Below, one piece after another: positions 12,449-24,636 of a DNA stretch of 64,000 nt. The notes below the pieces were generated by a model. The model was not told the DNA's origin. It was given only the letters and a program-made list of their open reading frames with translations, and searched no databases. The DNA comes from Lycium barbarum (Eukaryota > Streptophyta > Magnoliopsida > Solanales > Solanaceae), in contig NC_083341.1 of NCBI RefSeq assembly GCF_019175385.1, positions 19,228,203-19,292,202 on the forward strand, in the 5' to 3' direction. Every line of letters starts with the position of its first letter. The first letter of the stretch is position 1. The translations under genes were made by a program, and so were the position numbers.

Positions 12449-12915
12449 AGGCGCCCACCTCATAATGCGGGTGTTTTAATTTCAGTCAGGCGCCCACCTT
12501 CTATTGCGGGTATTTTAAATTTCAGTTCAGGCACCCACCTTATAATGCAGGTATTTTAATTCCGGTTCAGGCGCCCACCTTCTAATGCGGGTATTTAATT
12601 TTTCAGTCAGGCACCCACCTTCTAATGCGGGTATTTTAATTTCAATCAGGCACCCACCTTTTAATGCGGGTAGTTTAATTTCAGTCAGGCGCCCACCTTC
12701 TAATGCAGGTATTTTAATTTCAGTCAGGCACCCACCTTCTAATGCGGATATTTTAATTTTAGTCAGACGCCTACCTTCTAATGCGGGTATTTTAATTTCA
12801 GTCAGGCACCCCACCTTCTAATGCGGGTATTTTACTTTTAGTCAGGCACCCACCTTCAAATACGGGTATTTTAGTTTTTATATAGGTGCCCACCTTCAAG
12901 TACGGGTATTCCATT
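12449..12915. repeat. 39-bp tandem repeat array, about 12 copies
   Basis: The unit is CAGGCRCCCACCTTCTAATG followed by CGGGTATTTTAATTTCAGT. I measured CCCACCT spacings of 39, 41, 40, 40, 39, 39, 39 and 39 bp. Because 39 is a multiple of three, the array gives repetitive open frames on both strands that are not genes. Confidence 0.9.
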
Positions 12916-13110
12916 TCAAAGCTCTGGCACACAAAGCCGAATATGCATCAGGATCTCGGCACACAACACGAGGCTTCATTTCATTTCATGGCTCCGGCAC
13001 ACAAACCGGAGCATGCATCAATGTCCTCACACACAATCCAGGACTCCTCCCCATTCAGAGCTTTGGCACACAACTTGATGCTTTCATCAGGGTCCCGACA
13101 CACAACTTTG
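12916..13110. repeat. About 50-bp tandem repeats with GGCACACAA core
   Basis: Units such as CTCCGGCACACAAACCGGAG and CTCGGCACACAACACGAGG are themselves short inverted repeats. They continue the array immediately upstream. Confidence 0.6.
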
Positions 13111-13187
13111 TAGTCCCTTTCAATCCATTGCTCTGAGTTCGGTCGCCCCTCTAGCAATGAATCATTTTCCTCCCCAACAAATTTTCC

Positions 13188-13233
13188 CGAACTACAATCG
13201 GTCTGACTCCTATCTCAGGGATATGTAGGTAGC
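13188..13233 (+). repeat. Tat-type leader motif, copy 4 (degenerate)
   Basis: CGAACTACAATCGGTCTGAC, then GGATATGTAGGTAGC; the most diverged of the four copies. Confidence 0.45.
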
Positions 13234-13289
13234 TTGAATTCAAGCACGACCGTCCTTCGTCCTACACTTTCTTGGACCATTCTAACAAT

Positions 13290-13304
13290 ACTGGGGAAAA
13301 ATTT
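13290..13304 (+). other. Putative polypurine tract before LTR copy C
   Basis: ACTGGGGAAAAATTT ends just before TGATATTT, the proposed 3' LTR start. The purine run is short. Confidence 0.45.
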
Positions 13305-16300
13305 TGATATTTAAATTTTGACATTTCTAACAATTAATAATGGTCACTTTATTTTATAGCAGTACATTTTTATATCTTATACATTAATATTTAAATTTAA
13401 TATTTACATTATTATTTATACATGTATTAGTTAACTATATTTTAGTACAGTCAGTCAGCGTAGAGAAAATCGGAGCAATTAATTGTTAAACGCATAGCAA
13501 GAATTCGATCAAGTCAAGGTCTCATCACCTTTTAAAAAGTTGACATTTGAAGTGATGGGTTGAATTCTTCATCCACTGGTTAATATATTTTTACGCATCA
13601 GTTAAAAGGGGTAAAGGGGACAAGAGGGGGAAGACTATTATTCTTTGGATAACAAGATGGGTCATTTTGTTTTATAAAAGAAGTTGGAGGCCTCAAATTT
13701 TATTTTCATCATCTTTTATCTTCATTTACACACACAACACATACATTTTCAGATTTTGCCAATTCTAAACCTAATACTACATTATTTCTCTTCCCTTCTC
13801 CCTCTTCACAAAAAACCGCCGCCTCCACGCCGGAGCTTGGAGCTCCGGCAACCCTCCAAACCACCTCCACCACCAGCCGTGAACCCCCACTGCCCCACAA
13901 CTTCCTCTTCCTCTCCAACCAAACAGCCGCCACCCCTACTCCAAAAACAGCCGCCGCACCGCCGCCCTCCTCCTCTTTCCCCTTTTTTCTCCTTCACGCC
14001 GGAACCTCCGACCACCATCTTCACTGCCACCGCCTTCACCTCCAACCATAGCCAGAACCACCAGCCCACAACACCACCATTTTCATCTCCTCCACAACCC
14101 CCACTGCCCGCTCCAGCGAGCCCACGATGCCGAAGCAGTCGACGAACCACCGCACAGCCACCACAGCCCCACTCCCTTTCCCCTTCTCTTCCCACTGCCC
14201 TTTTCCTCTCCAACTCCAACTCCGATGAAATCCGCAACCAAACACCACCACAACTCCGCCTACGAGAAAGCAACAACAGTACGACGCCACTGCCCATTTA
14301 TTTCTTTCTCCATATCCATTATCCTTTTTTTTTTAAATTCTTTTACAGATCGTGAATGGAGCAGTAGTGTCGGGTATGCCGAATCCAGGCTCTGACGAGC
14401 TCACTGCCACAACCAACGGCATCCCATCCCTCCTTTCCCTTCTCACAATTTTGACATGTTTGGTCTCAGGTTTTCCAGCGAAATACATTAACACCGCGAG
14501 CTTTTTCTGTCTCTCTTTTCCTTGTTTCTGTGGTTGATGGAAAGTCCCTAGCGTATCGTGATTGTTATTCTGTTTTTTTTTTTTTTATGTTTTTTTGCGA
14601 CTTGGTTGATTTTTTAGATTATTGTGGTATTTTCCGGAGAACACCATTGACATTGCTTCACTCTTGAATGTGCTGGAAATTTTTACATCTTCCCTTGGTA
14701 AGTTTCTTGCTCGCTGATTATGGCTCTGTTTCACTATTGAACACTTCCTTTTCTTGATTTTTTTGGGCTGATTTCAAAATCGGTTTAACCTCTTAGGCTA
14801 CGGGTTTTGTTTTCCGGTCTGGTTTATCACCCCGCCGACCCCTGTTCATGTTTGCTACTGCTTTGCCACTGTTGTGGCTATTTTGGACTTACTTTCACAT
14901 TTCATTTACTAAATAATTTTAAATTTTGTGCCCGGCAAATATTACTCCTACGGTCAATTGTACTGTGATTGACCTTCGAGACCGCGGAAGACATTGTTGC
15001 CTTTTTTTTTTATCATTTTATTTGAATTCATTTGGGCGAATACTAAACCCAAATGGCCGATGAAGAAATTTCCGTCGATTTCCAAGGCCTCCCATGTACA
15101 AAAGACAACTTTTTTATTTTAAGTTTATTCATTATTTCTTTAATTCATTCGATAATTATTTATTCTCTTACTAACACTTTTACTAAGTGTTTATACAGGT
15201 ACCCGGAGATACATCCCGAAGACGACACTCGGAAGGAACCCGAAGACTTCATCGAATCACTCTTTGTATTTACTTTCCGCATATTTTTATAACTGTACAA
15301 AACATAAACTCATAGTATAGTGGAAACTTTATTTTTGGAATGACGGGTTGATATATTTATTTACTTGTGGCCTTGTTTGTTAAACTTAAAATTGTCATTC
15401 GCTTTAGGCAAGACTTAGGCCGTCAATACTTTCATAACTAGATTAAATTGACTTGGTATAAATACTTAGCTAAATTCACACTTTTGACGTTTAGAAAAAA
15501 AATACTAGTCCATCATTTATTTTATATTCTTTATACACTCTTAATAAAACTTACATTTTATATTGTTTCGTGTACACTAATACATATTTTAATTAAGTTA
15601 AATCCACATTTTGACGCTAGGCAAATATTAAGTCGTCCATTTACAAATCTTTTATTCTTTAGAGGAATTACACATTTTCACTTATTTTTTATCCACAATC
15701 CCTTATACTTATTTTTTACCAATATTTTTTACAATTATTTTGTTCTTTATTGTTTTGATAGGATATTCATTAAACAAACACTCTTTTTAACTAAACGGTA
15801 GAAACAAGTCAAATAAAATTGGCTTTTTGAATAATTTCGTTATTTAAAATCTTTACACCAATAAATATTCGTAAATTATGTTTACATTCTTTATGCACTA
15901 ATATACCTAGTTATATAATTCTTTATACATTTTAGGTTTGACGTACACTCTTTTACACTTGAAATATGGTTTTTTTATATGTTTATTAATATACATACAT
16001 TCTTTTAATATACATAGACGCACATTACATAGACGCACATTCTTTGTATACTTGATATATTTATTTTTACATAGTCTTACATTTTTTTTATATATTCTTA
16101 ATATAGTTATACATTCTTTGCACTAACATATATACACACTTTTGTACTAACAGATACACTTTTTATACTTACGAGGTACATTCGCTTTATACTCTTTTAT
16201 ATATTCTTTTTTTTTTTACTATATATTCTTTATGAATACTTGATACTTGATATAATAACACACTTTTATACACTGTATATACTTAGTATATTATCACCTA

Positions 16301-16635
16301 GTGTAGCTTTTCATAAAGTCATAACATTTTGAAAACAGGTAATAATAATGATAAACAGATAGATAATCCCCCTCTGGTGTTCAGTTAAACTACGTCTAAG
16401 GGCTGTCTTCGGACAGGCTCTGAGGGATGCTTAATACCTTCCCCTCCAGGTAACTAAAACCCTTGTCTAGAACCTCATATGTTTCGTGGACTAAAAATGG
16501 AGTCGACACACAAATACATATAGGTTTCCTGTTTTTCCTTAAAAATAAGGCGGCGACTCTAACCCTTTTTTAAACCAGTTAGAAGAACCGGGAAGTTGCA
16601 AACTATCTTGGACCCGTTCAAAATAGAGCGTAACA
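13305..16635 (+). mobile_element. Tat/Ogre-like 3' LTR, copy C (full length)
   Basis: 3331 bp from TGATATTT to GAGCGTAACA. It carries everything copy B has, plus the 1025-bp promoter/leader segment. It runs into a Del-like remnant at 16636. No matching 5-bp duplication was found at the B side, so whether B and C belong to one insertion is inferred from order, orientation and the primer site. Confidence 0.68.
13673..13679 (+). promoter_or_regulatory. TATA box of LTR copy C
   Basis: TATAAAA about 370 bp into the LTR, followed by a C-rich leader-like stretch. It is absent from copy B because of the deletion there. Confidence 0.55.
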
Positions 16636-18422
16636 ATACCCGAGGCCATATGATCAAAAACCATATACATAAACATACACAAAAACACGCAATGAATGCA
16701 CCCGTGGTGTCGGCATTCCCAACGGAGGTCTCGTTGTCCGAGTCAACCCTCGATACCTCAATTCCAACTTCCCAACCCAAGTTTCAAAATGCATCCGAGT
16801 GTATTGGGAACTGAACCAAATATACACACAAGTTCTAAAAGACCATCAGGACCTCTCGAAATTGACGTATTTTCGAAAAAGGTCTGTCTGCCTAAAAGTC
16901 AACTTTGAATCAACTCTTTTTCGCTTAAAGCCAATTTTTTCCAGAAAGTCACTATAATCAATCCTGAACACATCGGGAAGCATGTCAACGGTCCCCTCAG
17001 GTCAAAAGTGAGCTAACCAACCTCTCACATCACTAACTCATGTTTCAATGACTTTCTTTTTGCCCTTAACCTCAAAGACACCAATCAACCTCATCGATCA
17101 CACCCCTTGCCGTACATCGTGGTATAGTGTCTCCACAGTCCGTTCACGACTTGAGTACCCATATTAACTCACCTCCAGTCTTACGAACCTTAATCCATTG
17201 AACCCGATAGCAAGATGTCTCATTGTAATCCTTCAATTCTCGTATTTCATTTCAAATCACTTTTATCACTATCAAGCAACAAACGCTCAAATCTACTCGA
17301 TCCTCTAAACTAATCATCTATTTTAAGTCCGACAACCACACAATAATATTAATACTTCTCCTCAAATCTAAGTGAAACAACTAGTAACTCCTCAAGTCAT
17401 TAACTCATCGCATTCGCCCATAGTTGAAGTCATTTCTATCAGTTAATTACTAATTCCTCAGAAGTCCACAACCCAGACATTTTGCTGATCAAACGATGTG
17501 CCCATCGCATTCACTTAATAACCGAGTAGTCCTTTAACATCAACGAGCTTATATCAAGGATAACGTTTTTGCACCAGTTGCAACCTTATCCCGACAACCA
17601 TGCCAGATAACAATTTTTCCCTTCCCAATCTCTTGAAAAGTACTCATGTCCAAGATATTCTAAGAGTTCTTTCTTTGCTACACACTTTCCACAACAGCTT
17701 CCTTCATGACCTTATTGTCAACTTCTTTTCTTTATTACCTGCGATCACAATATATTGTCCACATTTGATGTCATCACCGAACTTACACTTGTGCTCACAT
17801 ACCGAAGTCGAATACTCTACCGTTGCTGAATCGTCGAAGCAATTGGTTCGCCATTGTCACACGCACCATCATAAAGCCTTGACGAAGCTAAAGTCAACCG
17901 ATCATATCATCGAGCAGCCCATTATCGTTAAGCCATAAATGCAGTTTGTCACTTCCGAGTAACCCAACGTTGAAACATGAAGACCCTATAACCCTCTGAA
18001 CTATCTTCCCACTTCTCACGAACTTTCACAATAAATGAGTCCAATCGCGACTCCACACAGCAATCGAATCCAATCGCGAGCCCACACAATCGAAAACCTC
18101 AGGCCATAACTAGAGATTGAACTTGATCACTTTTCCGAATCAGAATAACACATCTCGCACAAAACCACCACATGTCATAGATCAACTATTTGCATAAGAA
18201 TTTAAGGACGAGTGTCCACCCTCCTTGGGTGATTAAGATAAGAAAGTTCAGATACCAATTGAAATCGACTAGATACCAATTTGAAAGAAGTCACATGAGA
18301 GAATGAAAGAATTGAAAGTTTCCTAAATGTCCTATAGCCTTTCGCAAATAACTACGGAGCTCATCGTAGTGATCCACAAGACTCTACTAGACACGCTCTT
18401 GTATTATAGACCGGGTGACCTA
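16636..18422 (-). mobile_element. Remnant of a minus-strand Del-like element (U3 and non-coding interior)
   Basis: 16.64-16.92 kb holds GGAGGTCTCGTTGTCCGAGT and related text like the reversed U3 at 46.88-46.99 kb (AAGGTCTCGTTGACCAAGTC), so it looks like part of a 3' LTR. The rest up to the primer site at 18423 is non-coding; the 112-codon frame at 17600 has no known motif. LTR copy C cuts its left side. Confidence 0.45.
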
Positions 18423-18436
18423 GGGCTCTGATACCA
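18423..18436 (-). other. Primer binding site, tRNA-Met type (minus strand)
   Basis: The reverse complement reads TGGTATCAGAGCCC, three bases inside the LTR end, the site used by Del/Tekay and many copia elements. Confidence 0.85.
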
Positions 18437-18439
18437 ACT

Positions 18440-20825
18440 TGTCACGACTCAATTTAGCTAAGTCACGCAGGCACCCACCTTTCCTACCTCGGTAGGCGAA
18501 CCCTCAACCCAATACTTGTAAAAGCATAGACAAATAATTAAATGAGCGAAAGAGATAAAATCACGTAAATCTGACGTTGATAATATAGAAAAATACGCAG
18601 TAGTAAGGAAAATACACCCCAGAGTCTGGTCTAAGCCATACAAGAGCATGTAACTGGACATATACAAGTCTGGAAATTTAATAATACATTAAATCTATAT
18701 ATGTCTCGGAAAGGAAAGTAAGACATAAATAAGAGGAGTCTTCAAGGCAGCGAACGTCTCGTGCTCACCCTGTAAACTCTAAGCTGTAGTGATAGCGACT
18801 ATCAGACACGGAAGACGAAAGCATATCCAACCTGGATCTCTGCATTCATAAAAGAATGCAGCAAGTGCAGGCCAATACAAAACCACAGTACTAGTAGGTA
18901 TCATAGGCCTACTAAGTATAGCTAACAAAATTCAGACAATAAAGCAAGATAGGCAGATAAATCAATAAGTATAAGTCAAACACAATCAAAACCAAGTCAA
19001 TGTCATCACATAGGTGGAAGCATCTAAGCCCAAGTGTGCCAAGTCTTAATATATCCAATCCGAACCCAACAACACAAGTAAATCACCAGATCATCACAAT
19101 ATAAGCCATAATGCAATGCAATGCAATAATGTATGAATGCAAATGAAATGCAATGTTGTGTACACATGTACTCCGGAAGGAAGTATCGACGTCTCAGTAG
19201 CACAACCCATGGGAGACCCGCGAAGTCCACGTACTCACTCAATCCACGATTCCGGGATAAGCATCGAACATCGAACTCTCACATCACTCCACTCAATCCA
19301 CAATTTCGGGATAACCATCGAATATCGGACTTCTCACATCACTCTCATGCAAACTGAGCCCAACTCATCACAGTGTTTCATCAAGTATCAACATTGTATC
19401 AACAATATATCATGAGAGATGTGAATGCGTGCAATGTATGAATCAACATCAATAATCAGGTCAATATCACAAGTACCAAGCATGGGTACACCAACCATAT
19501 CATGAAAGACCACACAAGTCATATGGAATACTATCCTCGTACCAAGATCAACAAGTGAGGTACCACAATATCGTGAGCAAGATAAATCAATTGTCTCAAA
19601 TATCAACTATCATTACGCGGCATCGAGCCCACACCAATAGAACAAATCAAATCATAACAAATGGGGTGGCTAGCCCCCAATCACACAATAGGGCCCAACC
19701 TAAGACAATATCCAATCCAACTTCATACCCGATGGTTTACATGCTTTCTCCGACCATATCATCTAAATATATGCTTCGCTACATGAAGTCTCACCAAGGG
19801 TAAGCCATAACCTACTTGGATGGCTGGACAATAATACACCAACAATCACTCCTTAGCCTTGCCCTTCCGCTGAGCCTCAAGATTAAGAAAGTCTATTCAT
19901 ACTCGAAATCCAGATTAGAAATCATAAAGATCGATTCTTATATTGCTATCATTCAAATTGGATAAAAAAAACCAACCCCGGAATTGGGGAAACAGAGCCC
20001 ACAAGGGCAAAACAAAAATTTCGGGAGTAAATTATCCAATTAAACACTAGCTGATCAAAACCCATCAACTAATTGCTAAATTAACTCAAGAATTCATCCA
20101 ATTTTGAAATTCAAGTAAAATCCCCAATTTTGGTATAAATCTTAACTCTTAAATTCAAGAATTCATCACTAAGAATGGAAGGTATGTGATTAACAGCCTT
20201 AGATACATCATAATCTAGCATAAACCCAATCAATTTCATCATTTTAAGCAACTTAGGAAGTCTAACCAATTTTATGAATTTCTCAAGAAAGACCCATTAA
20301 ACCTTCTTTCATGAAAACCCCAATTTCCTACTTTAGAAATCATGGATTTAAGCTTAAACCAAGGGAATAAATCAAAGAGAAATACTTAGATTATGGTTTA
20401 AACCTTACCCCATGGAAGAAACTTGAAGAACATCTTTGAATTCTTCGAAACCCTAAGCTTTCAAGATGAGAGAAGCCCAAACAACATTAAAAGCCAAAAA
20501 TGCCCAGCTGTTTTACCTCGTTTCTGGTACCAAACAATCCCCCATATCACTTTTGATGCCTCCAATGGATTCCTTGTGAAATTCCAGTCAAGTTAGGCTT
20601 TTGAATCACTCCATTTGACCTTATAATGAAGGAGATATGTTGGTTTCAATGTTTGGAATAGTGCAGATTTTTAATTACGAATTCAGTGCCAATTTCGTAA
20701 TTAATTTGAAAAATCTGGCCACCCAATTCTTAGTAAAATGACCATAATTCCCTCACACAATGTCGAAACTTGATGATTCCAGTTGCTATGGTTCCGAATT
20801 TACGATACAGATATAATGTGTTACA
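18440..20825 (-). mobile_element. 5' LTR of the minus-strand Del-like element
   Basis: On the minus strand it would start TGTAACACATTATATC and end GAGTCGTGACA, followed by AGT and the Met primer site. The upstream terminus is uncertain: bases 20819-20825 (TGTTACA) can serve as the end of this LTR or as the start of the plus-strand LTR that follows. Confidence 0.65.
18840..18892 (-). other. Tandem stem-loop of the minus-strand Del-like LTR
   Basis: Minus strand: AGTAC pairs with GTATT (one G-U wobble), then CTGCATTC pairs with GAATGCAG across a TTTTAT loop, a perfect 8-bp stem. It lies about 450 nt before the LTR 3' end. Confidence 0.55.
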
Positions 20826-21374
20826 CCTTGCACTTTTAGAGCATGAGCACGCCACGTAGTTCACCGTATTAATGGAGTATTGGAGACGTCTTATAAAGTT
20901 TTGAAAGGTACAAGCCATGAGAATTACGTAACAATGAAGTAAAAGATGAATTATGATCTTGTAAGTCGTAACAGGGAAGGATAACCTTGGAACCAAAGGA
21001 TATGACCCTTATCAAGTATGATTAATGATAAATATCATGTATGGAGAGTTTTAGAAGATTCCAGGATCAAGCAAATCGAAGAAAATAAGTTTGTAAAACA
21101 TTTGGCAAAATTTTGGATAGAAATTTTAGGTCAACTTTAGAAGAGTATATCTCCTAGTATATCAGGAGTTTTGAAGTGAAACAAAGCCTAAATTGAAGTT
21201 CAGGAAGTCTAATTTCTGACGCAACAAACCGTTCATTAAAACGACATCATAGTAGGGAGTTATGAGCATTTTAAGACGGACTGCCAGAAGCCTGCGAATC
21301 TACGCGAATTCTCTAGAAACTCACTTAAGGCCCACTAATTCGACCCAAATGGAGCCTAACCCGACCCACACACC

Positions 21375-21382
21375 TATAAATA
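21375..21382 (+). promoter_or_regulatory. TATA box of S2 LTR
   Basis: TATAAATA, preceded by a C-rich stretch and about 556 bp into the LTR, at the place where related LTRs have TATAAAAG. Confidence 0.5.
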
Positions 21383-22242
21383 CCCCTCTAACTCATCATT
21401 TTTCATCAATTTTTCACCATCTCTCACCTCCACACCTCTCTAGAACTTCCCACAACATTCATCCAATCTCCAAACCTCTCTAAACATATTTCAAATCCTC
21501 TAAAACATTCTTCCAACTTCTACAACATGCACATATATTCCTACAAGTCTATATGACAATTTTGGTCATTTTTATTTCATTTTTAGCATAGCCCCAAGTC
21601 CTAGGAAGTCCTAGAAACTTCTCCAAACATATTCCAAAATATTTCCAAGCCTAAACCAAGGATCAAAGTGAAGATTAAAGTGGTTAAGGGTTTCCAAGTG
21701 AGGTCTACACTTGTCTCCTCTTCTTGGAAATGTTTGGGTGAGTAATTTTAAGATGAAGAAACCATGGAATTTAAGTGTTCTTGAACTATTGAGGTAAGAT
21801 TTCATATTAGTTTCATGTTTATGAGTTTGTTTGGTAATTATGTTAAGATTTGAGGAGTAGGAAATTGGAGGAAAAGTTTAAATATGCATTTGATGATATT
21901 TTGAGTTGTGAATTAACTTGAGTTATAATTATTAGTATGTTTGAGCATAATCTTGTTATGAGGAATAACAATGAAGTTAAGGAATTGTCGTATATGAGTA
22001 TATAAGGGTTGTATGAAGTTGTTGTTATGGATTGATTATGAGAAGAAGTTTTGGGATTGAATTAAGTGTAGTTTGAATATAATCTTTTGATTATGGAATT
22101 GTTGATGTTTTATTGTGTTTTGGGAGTTGCTTTGAAGATTGGAGGAAGTAGAAGATATAGGAGAGAAGCTGCCAGAAGTTTGGCAGATTCTAAAGAGGGA
22201 TTTTATTCATGATGCTTATATATACATGATTGTTCTTATGCC

Positions 22243-22310
22243 TTTCATACTCAGTACATTATCCGTACTGACTCCCCGTTGCTCGGGGGGCTGCGTTCAT
22301 GCCCGCAGGT
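22243..22310 (+). other. Tandem stem-loop of S2 LTR
   Basis: CAGTAC (22252-22257) with GTACTG (22265-22270), then CTCCCC with GGGGGG, ending GCAGGT at 22310. Confidence 0.6.
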
Positions 22311-22716
22311 TCAGGTAGGCCGACATGTGGTCTAGCTTAGTAGGACTTCTATCCAGTAGTGGTCAGTGCGCTCCATTGATTCGAAGTTGCAGTCTATTTT
22401 GGTATGCTAGCCCTTTTGAGGTGTATATAGATGGGTATGACAGGGCCCTGTACTGTCCTTTCTACAGCTTTCATTCCAGTGGAGGTCTGTAGACAGTTAT
22501 ATATATTAGTCAGATGATGTAGCCTTGTCGGCTCTCATTCTTTTATGTACAGTATATGTAGTGGCCTAGCTGGCTTGCGCTGTTTTTCAGTATATATGTG
22601 TATGTACAGTTCGTACATAGTTTATGATGTTATCCTTTCATGAGGTCAGTTTATGCCATTCATGGGCCCTTGATGTTCAGTATGGTTCAGATATGTGTTT
22701 AGGGGTGTTTGGTCAC

Positions 22717-23999
22717 TGATAACGTCCAAATACACTCCTCAAAGAGAAAGTGTACATGGTCGTATGCAATATATTTACCCAACTATGAGTCGGGGTCGAT
22801 CCCACAGGGAACAATGTGCTAGGCGATTAAGAAAGTAAGGAACTTTAACCAACTAAGCTAAAGCCAAACGATAAATAATATTTTGGGTTTTTGAGAAAGA
22901 TTATGACTAATGCGGAAATGTAAACTAACCTAGAAAGCAAGTAAAATGATCAATGACCACAAGTATGGATAATAGGAGATTACACTCAAGTAACGATCTA
23001 ACGTATTTTACGATTTTACAACTAAGAGCAGGTTTGTGTTGATAGATAATGATATCTAAAATCTCATTGAAAGTCTTCCAACCAAATCAATGAATTTCAC
23101 TCTAAGCTTTTCCAAGCCTTAGAGTGTGATATTAGGCACAATCAATTTAACCTCAAGTAACTATCCTCTTCCGAGCTCAGGTTATTAGATGAGTTTAATG
23201 ACCCAAATTCTTGTTAATTAATCTTTCCCAACCTAGATTTCCTTTTCCAAGCTCAATCTAAGTAAATAGGTGAGTCCTAGGGTTAGCTAATCCCTTTGGA
23301 AACATTCAAGAATGAGATTAATTAAATCAACAAAGACCCACTTCACTAGCAATAAAAATCATTCAATACATAAGCAAAACAAGAGTTTCAATCCAAACTT
23401 TAATCAAGAATATTTTCATAAACAAGATTCAAGTCTAGAAATGAAATACTACACACTAAAATATTCAATACAATACAAGGAATTGAAGAAAGGTTTAAGA
23501 ATTATCTCATTAAAGTGCTCCAATCTTCTCCTCCAATTGTGTAGGTGAAACCTTAGCCTCCAAAACTTGTAAAATGACCAAAGATGTTAATGTTTTGCCC
23601 TAAGCCTCTCTTTTGTAGCTCCTCTAATTCTTCCAAGTTCAAAAGAATGTCAAAATCTGCCCCCATATTTCTGTTTTTGCAATTCTGCCCGTTTTTGCAA
23701 AACTGTCCACTTTTGACAGTTTTGCAAATCTGTCCCGTTTTGACAGTTTTGCAAAAATGTCCAGTTTGGCCTCTTTTTGACTTTCTTTTCACTTGGTTTC
23801 TTCCGATCACTCATTTCAGCTACTTGGCTTGTTTTGCTCTATTTTGTTCCATTTTGATCCATTTTGCTCTTTTATGCTCTCCGGGCATCTTTTCCTACAA
23901 AACAACATAAAAACACAAAAAGTAACAACAAAAGTGCTTAAAGAGTCGCAAAAACTTAAGGAATTAGCATCGAATATCGCGTAATTTCACGACTCATCA
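22717..23999 (-). mobile_element. Solo LTR (S3), Athila-like, TSD GTCAC
   Basis: 1283 bp with TG...CA ends (TGATAACGTCC...CGACTCATCA) and a perfect GTCAC duplication (22712-22716 and 24000-24004). The block that reads CCCTGTGGGATCGACCCCGA on the minus strand sits near one end, as in Athila-type LTRs just before the primer site, so I place it on the minus strand. It lies inside S2 and is therefore younger. Confidence 0.78.
23674..23766. repeat. Short tandem repeats (TTTTGCAA / TTTTGACAG) in S3
   Basis: Alternating TTTTGCAA and TGTCC words in about three to four imperfect copies. Confidence 0.55.
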
Positions 24000-24049
24000 G
24001 TCACTAGAGGTCAGACACTCGTCACGACTCATCGGGTTGGGTCATGACA

Positions 24050-24359
24050 AACATGTCTTGATTTCAAAGTTGTTGGTTGCCACTAGGAGGTTCTGGACAC
24101 TAGATTCACAATTAAAGCGGTCAGACCTAGTATAATCCCTTCGGATTCTGTTTTTTGGTATTGGTACCACTTCATCAAATTGATCTTCTATATGGACTGG
24201 TGGTGAGACTCCCAGTTGATTGATGTTATCTTCTAATTGGTGCTCCATTCCGTCACAAGTTATGCTTTGAGACGCTGTTTGTTCTTTCCTACGAAAACAC
24301 AAAGATTTTTCAATTTCAGGATCATAATGAGTCAATTCTTTTGTAGAAGAGCGGGTCAT
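24050..24359 (-). pseudogene. Athila-like gag N-terminus, truncated
   Basis: The minus-strand frame begins ATG at 24359 and encodes YDPEIEKSLCFRRKEQ, later RIRRDYTRSD and NNFEIKT, which match in pattern the N-terminal part of Athila gag proteins (a DPEIEK start, an R-x-Y/F segment, then an A/N-N-x-FE-I/L-K motif before the RNA-binding core). It breaks off where the S2 LTR begins. Position fits an Athila 5' end: LTR (26959-28381), primer site (26938-26955), short leader, then gag, with the S4 LTR inserted in the leader. No zinc knuckle, protease or pol remains in the window. Family assignment is from motif memory and order, not from a search. Confidence 0.6.
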
Positions 24360-24628
24360 AAACTATTTGAAAGTAAAGAAATCAAAATTAGTCTCTATAA
24401 TTGTAACGACCCAATTGGTCATTATTGATATCCTCCACGAACACCATATGAAGTTCAAGCTTCGCGTTATTAAAGACTAGGCTTATTAAAAAGTTCGGCG
24501 TAAAATTAAAATTGGGGTCAAATTCGGAGAGGTCAAAATTATGGGCCCAGGGTCAATATTCTTCACCGCAGTGGTCCAAAGGCCACCGCAGCGGGTCCGC
24601 TGCAGCGAAGGCGCGTGGGCTAGATTCC

Positions 24629-24636
24629 TATAAATG
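24629..24636 (+). promoter_or_regulatory. TATA box of S4 LTR
   Basis: TATAAATG after a GC-rich stretch (CCGCAGCGGGTCCGC). Confidence 0.4.

Larger units (their letters stand above)
9167..13304 (+). mobile_element. Non-coding interior of a Tat/Ogre-like element
   Basis: About 4.1 kb between primer site and 3' LTR with no gag, protease, RT, RNase H or integrase motif in any frame; the longest frames come from tandem repeats. It holds four copies of a leader motif (CGAACTACG...GATACGTAGGCAACC), degenerate 80-90 bp repeats and a 39-bp tandem array. It is best read as a non-autonomous derivative that relied on proteins from a full Ogre/Tat element. Confidence 0.62.
20819..24049 (+). mobile_element. 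Del/Tekay-like LTR (S2), split by a nested solo LTR
   Basis: It starts TGTTACACCTTGCACTTTTA, matching the start of the LARD LTRs (TGTTACACCCCGCACTTTCA), and ends GGGTCATGACA. Removing the nested element (22717-23999 plus a 5-bp duplication) leaves about 1943 bp. No primer site follows and the flanks (TAATG left, AACAT right) do not match, so it is a solo LTR or end fragment whose neighbour was lost or replaced. It cuts the Athila-like gag on its right. Confidence 0.7.

Noticed and set aside
12449..12915. Regular 39-bp repeats that could suggest a CRISPR array, or repeat peptides on both strands
   Set aside because: Units are directly adjacent with no unique spacers, the genome is eukaryotic, and the peptides only reflect a unit length divisible by three.
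13684..14355. 223-codon proline-rich open frame and large frames opposite it
   Set aside because: C-rich low-complexity DNA in the leader of LTR copy C keeps several frames open at once; no domain, and the composition mirrors the DNA bias.
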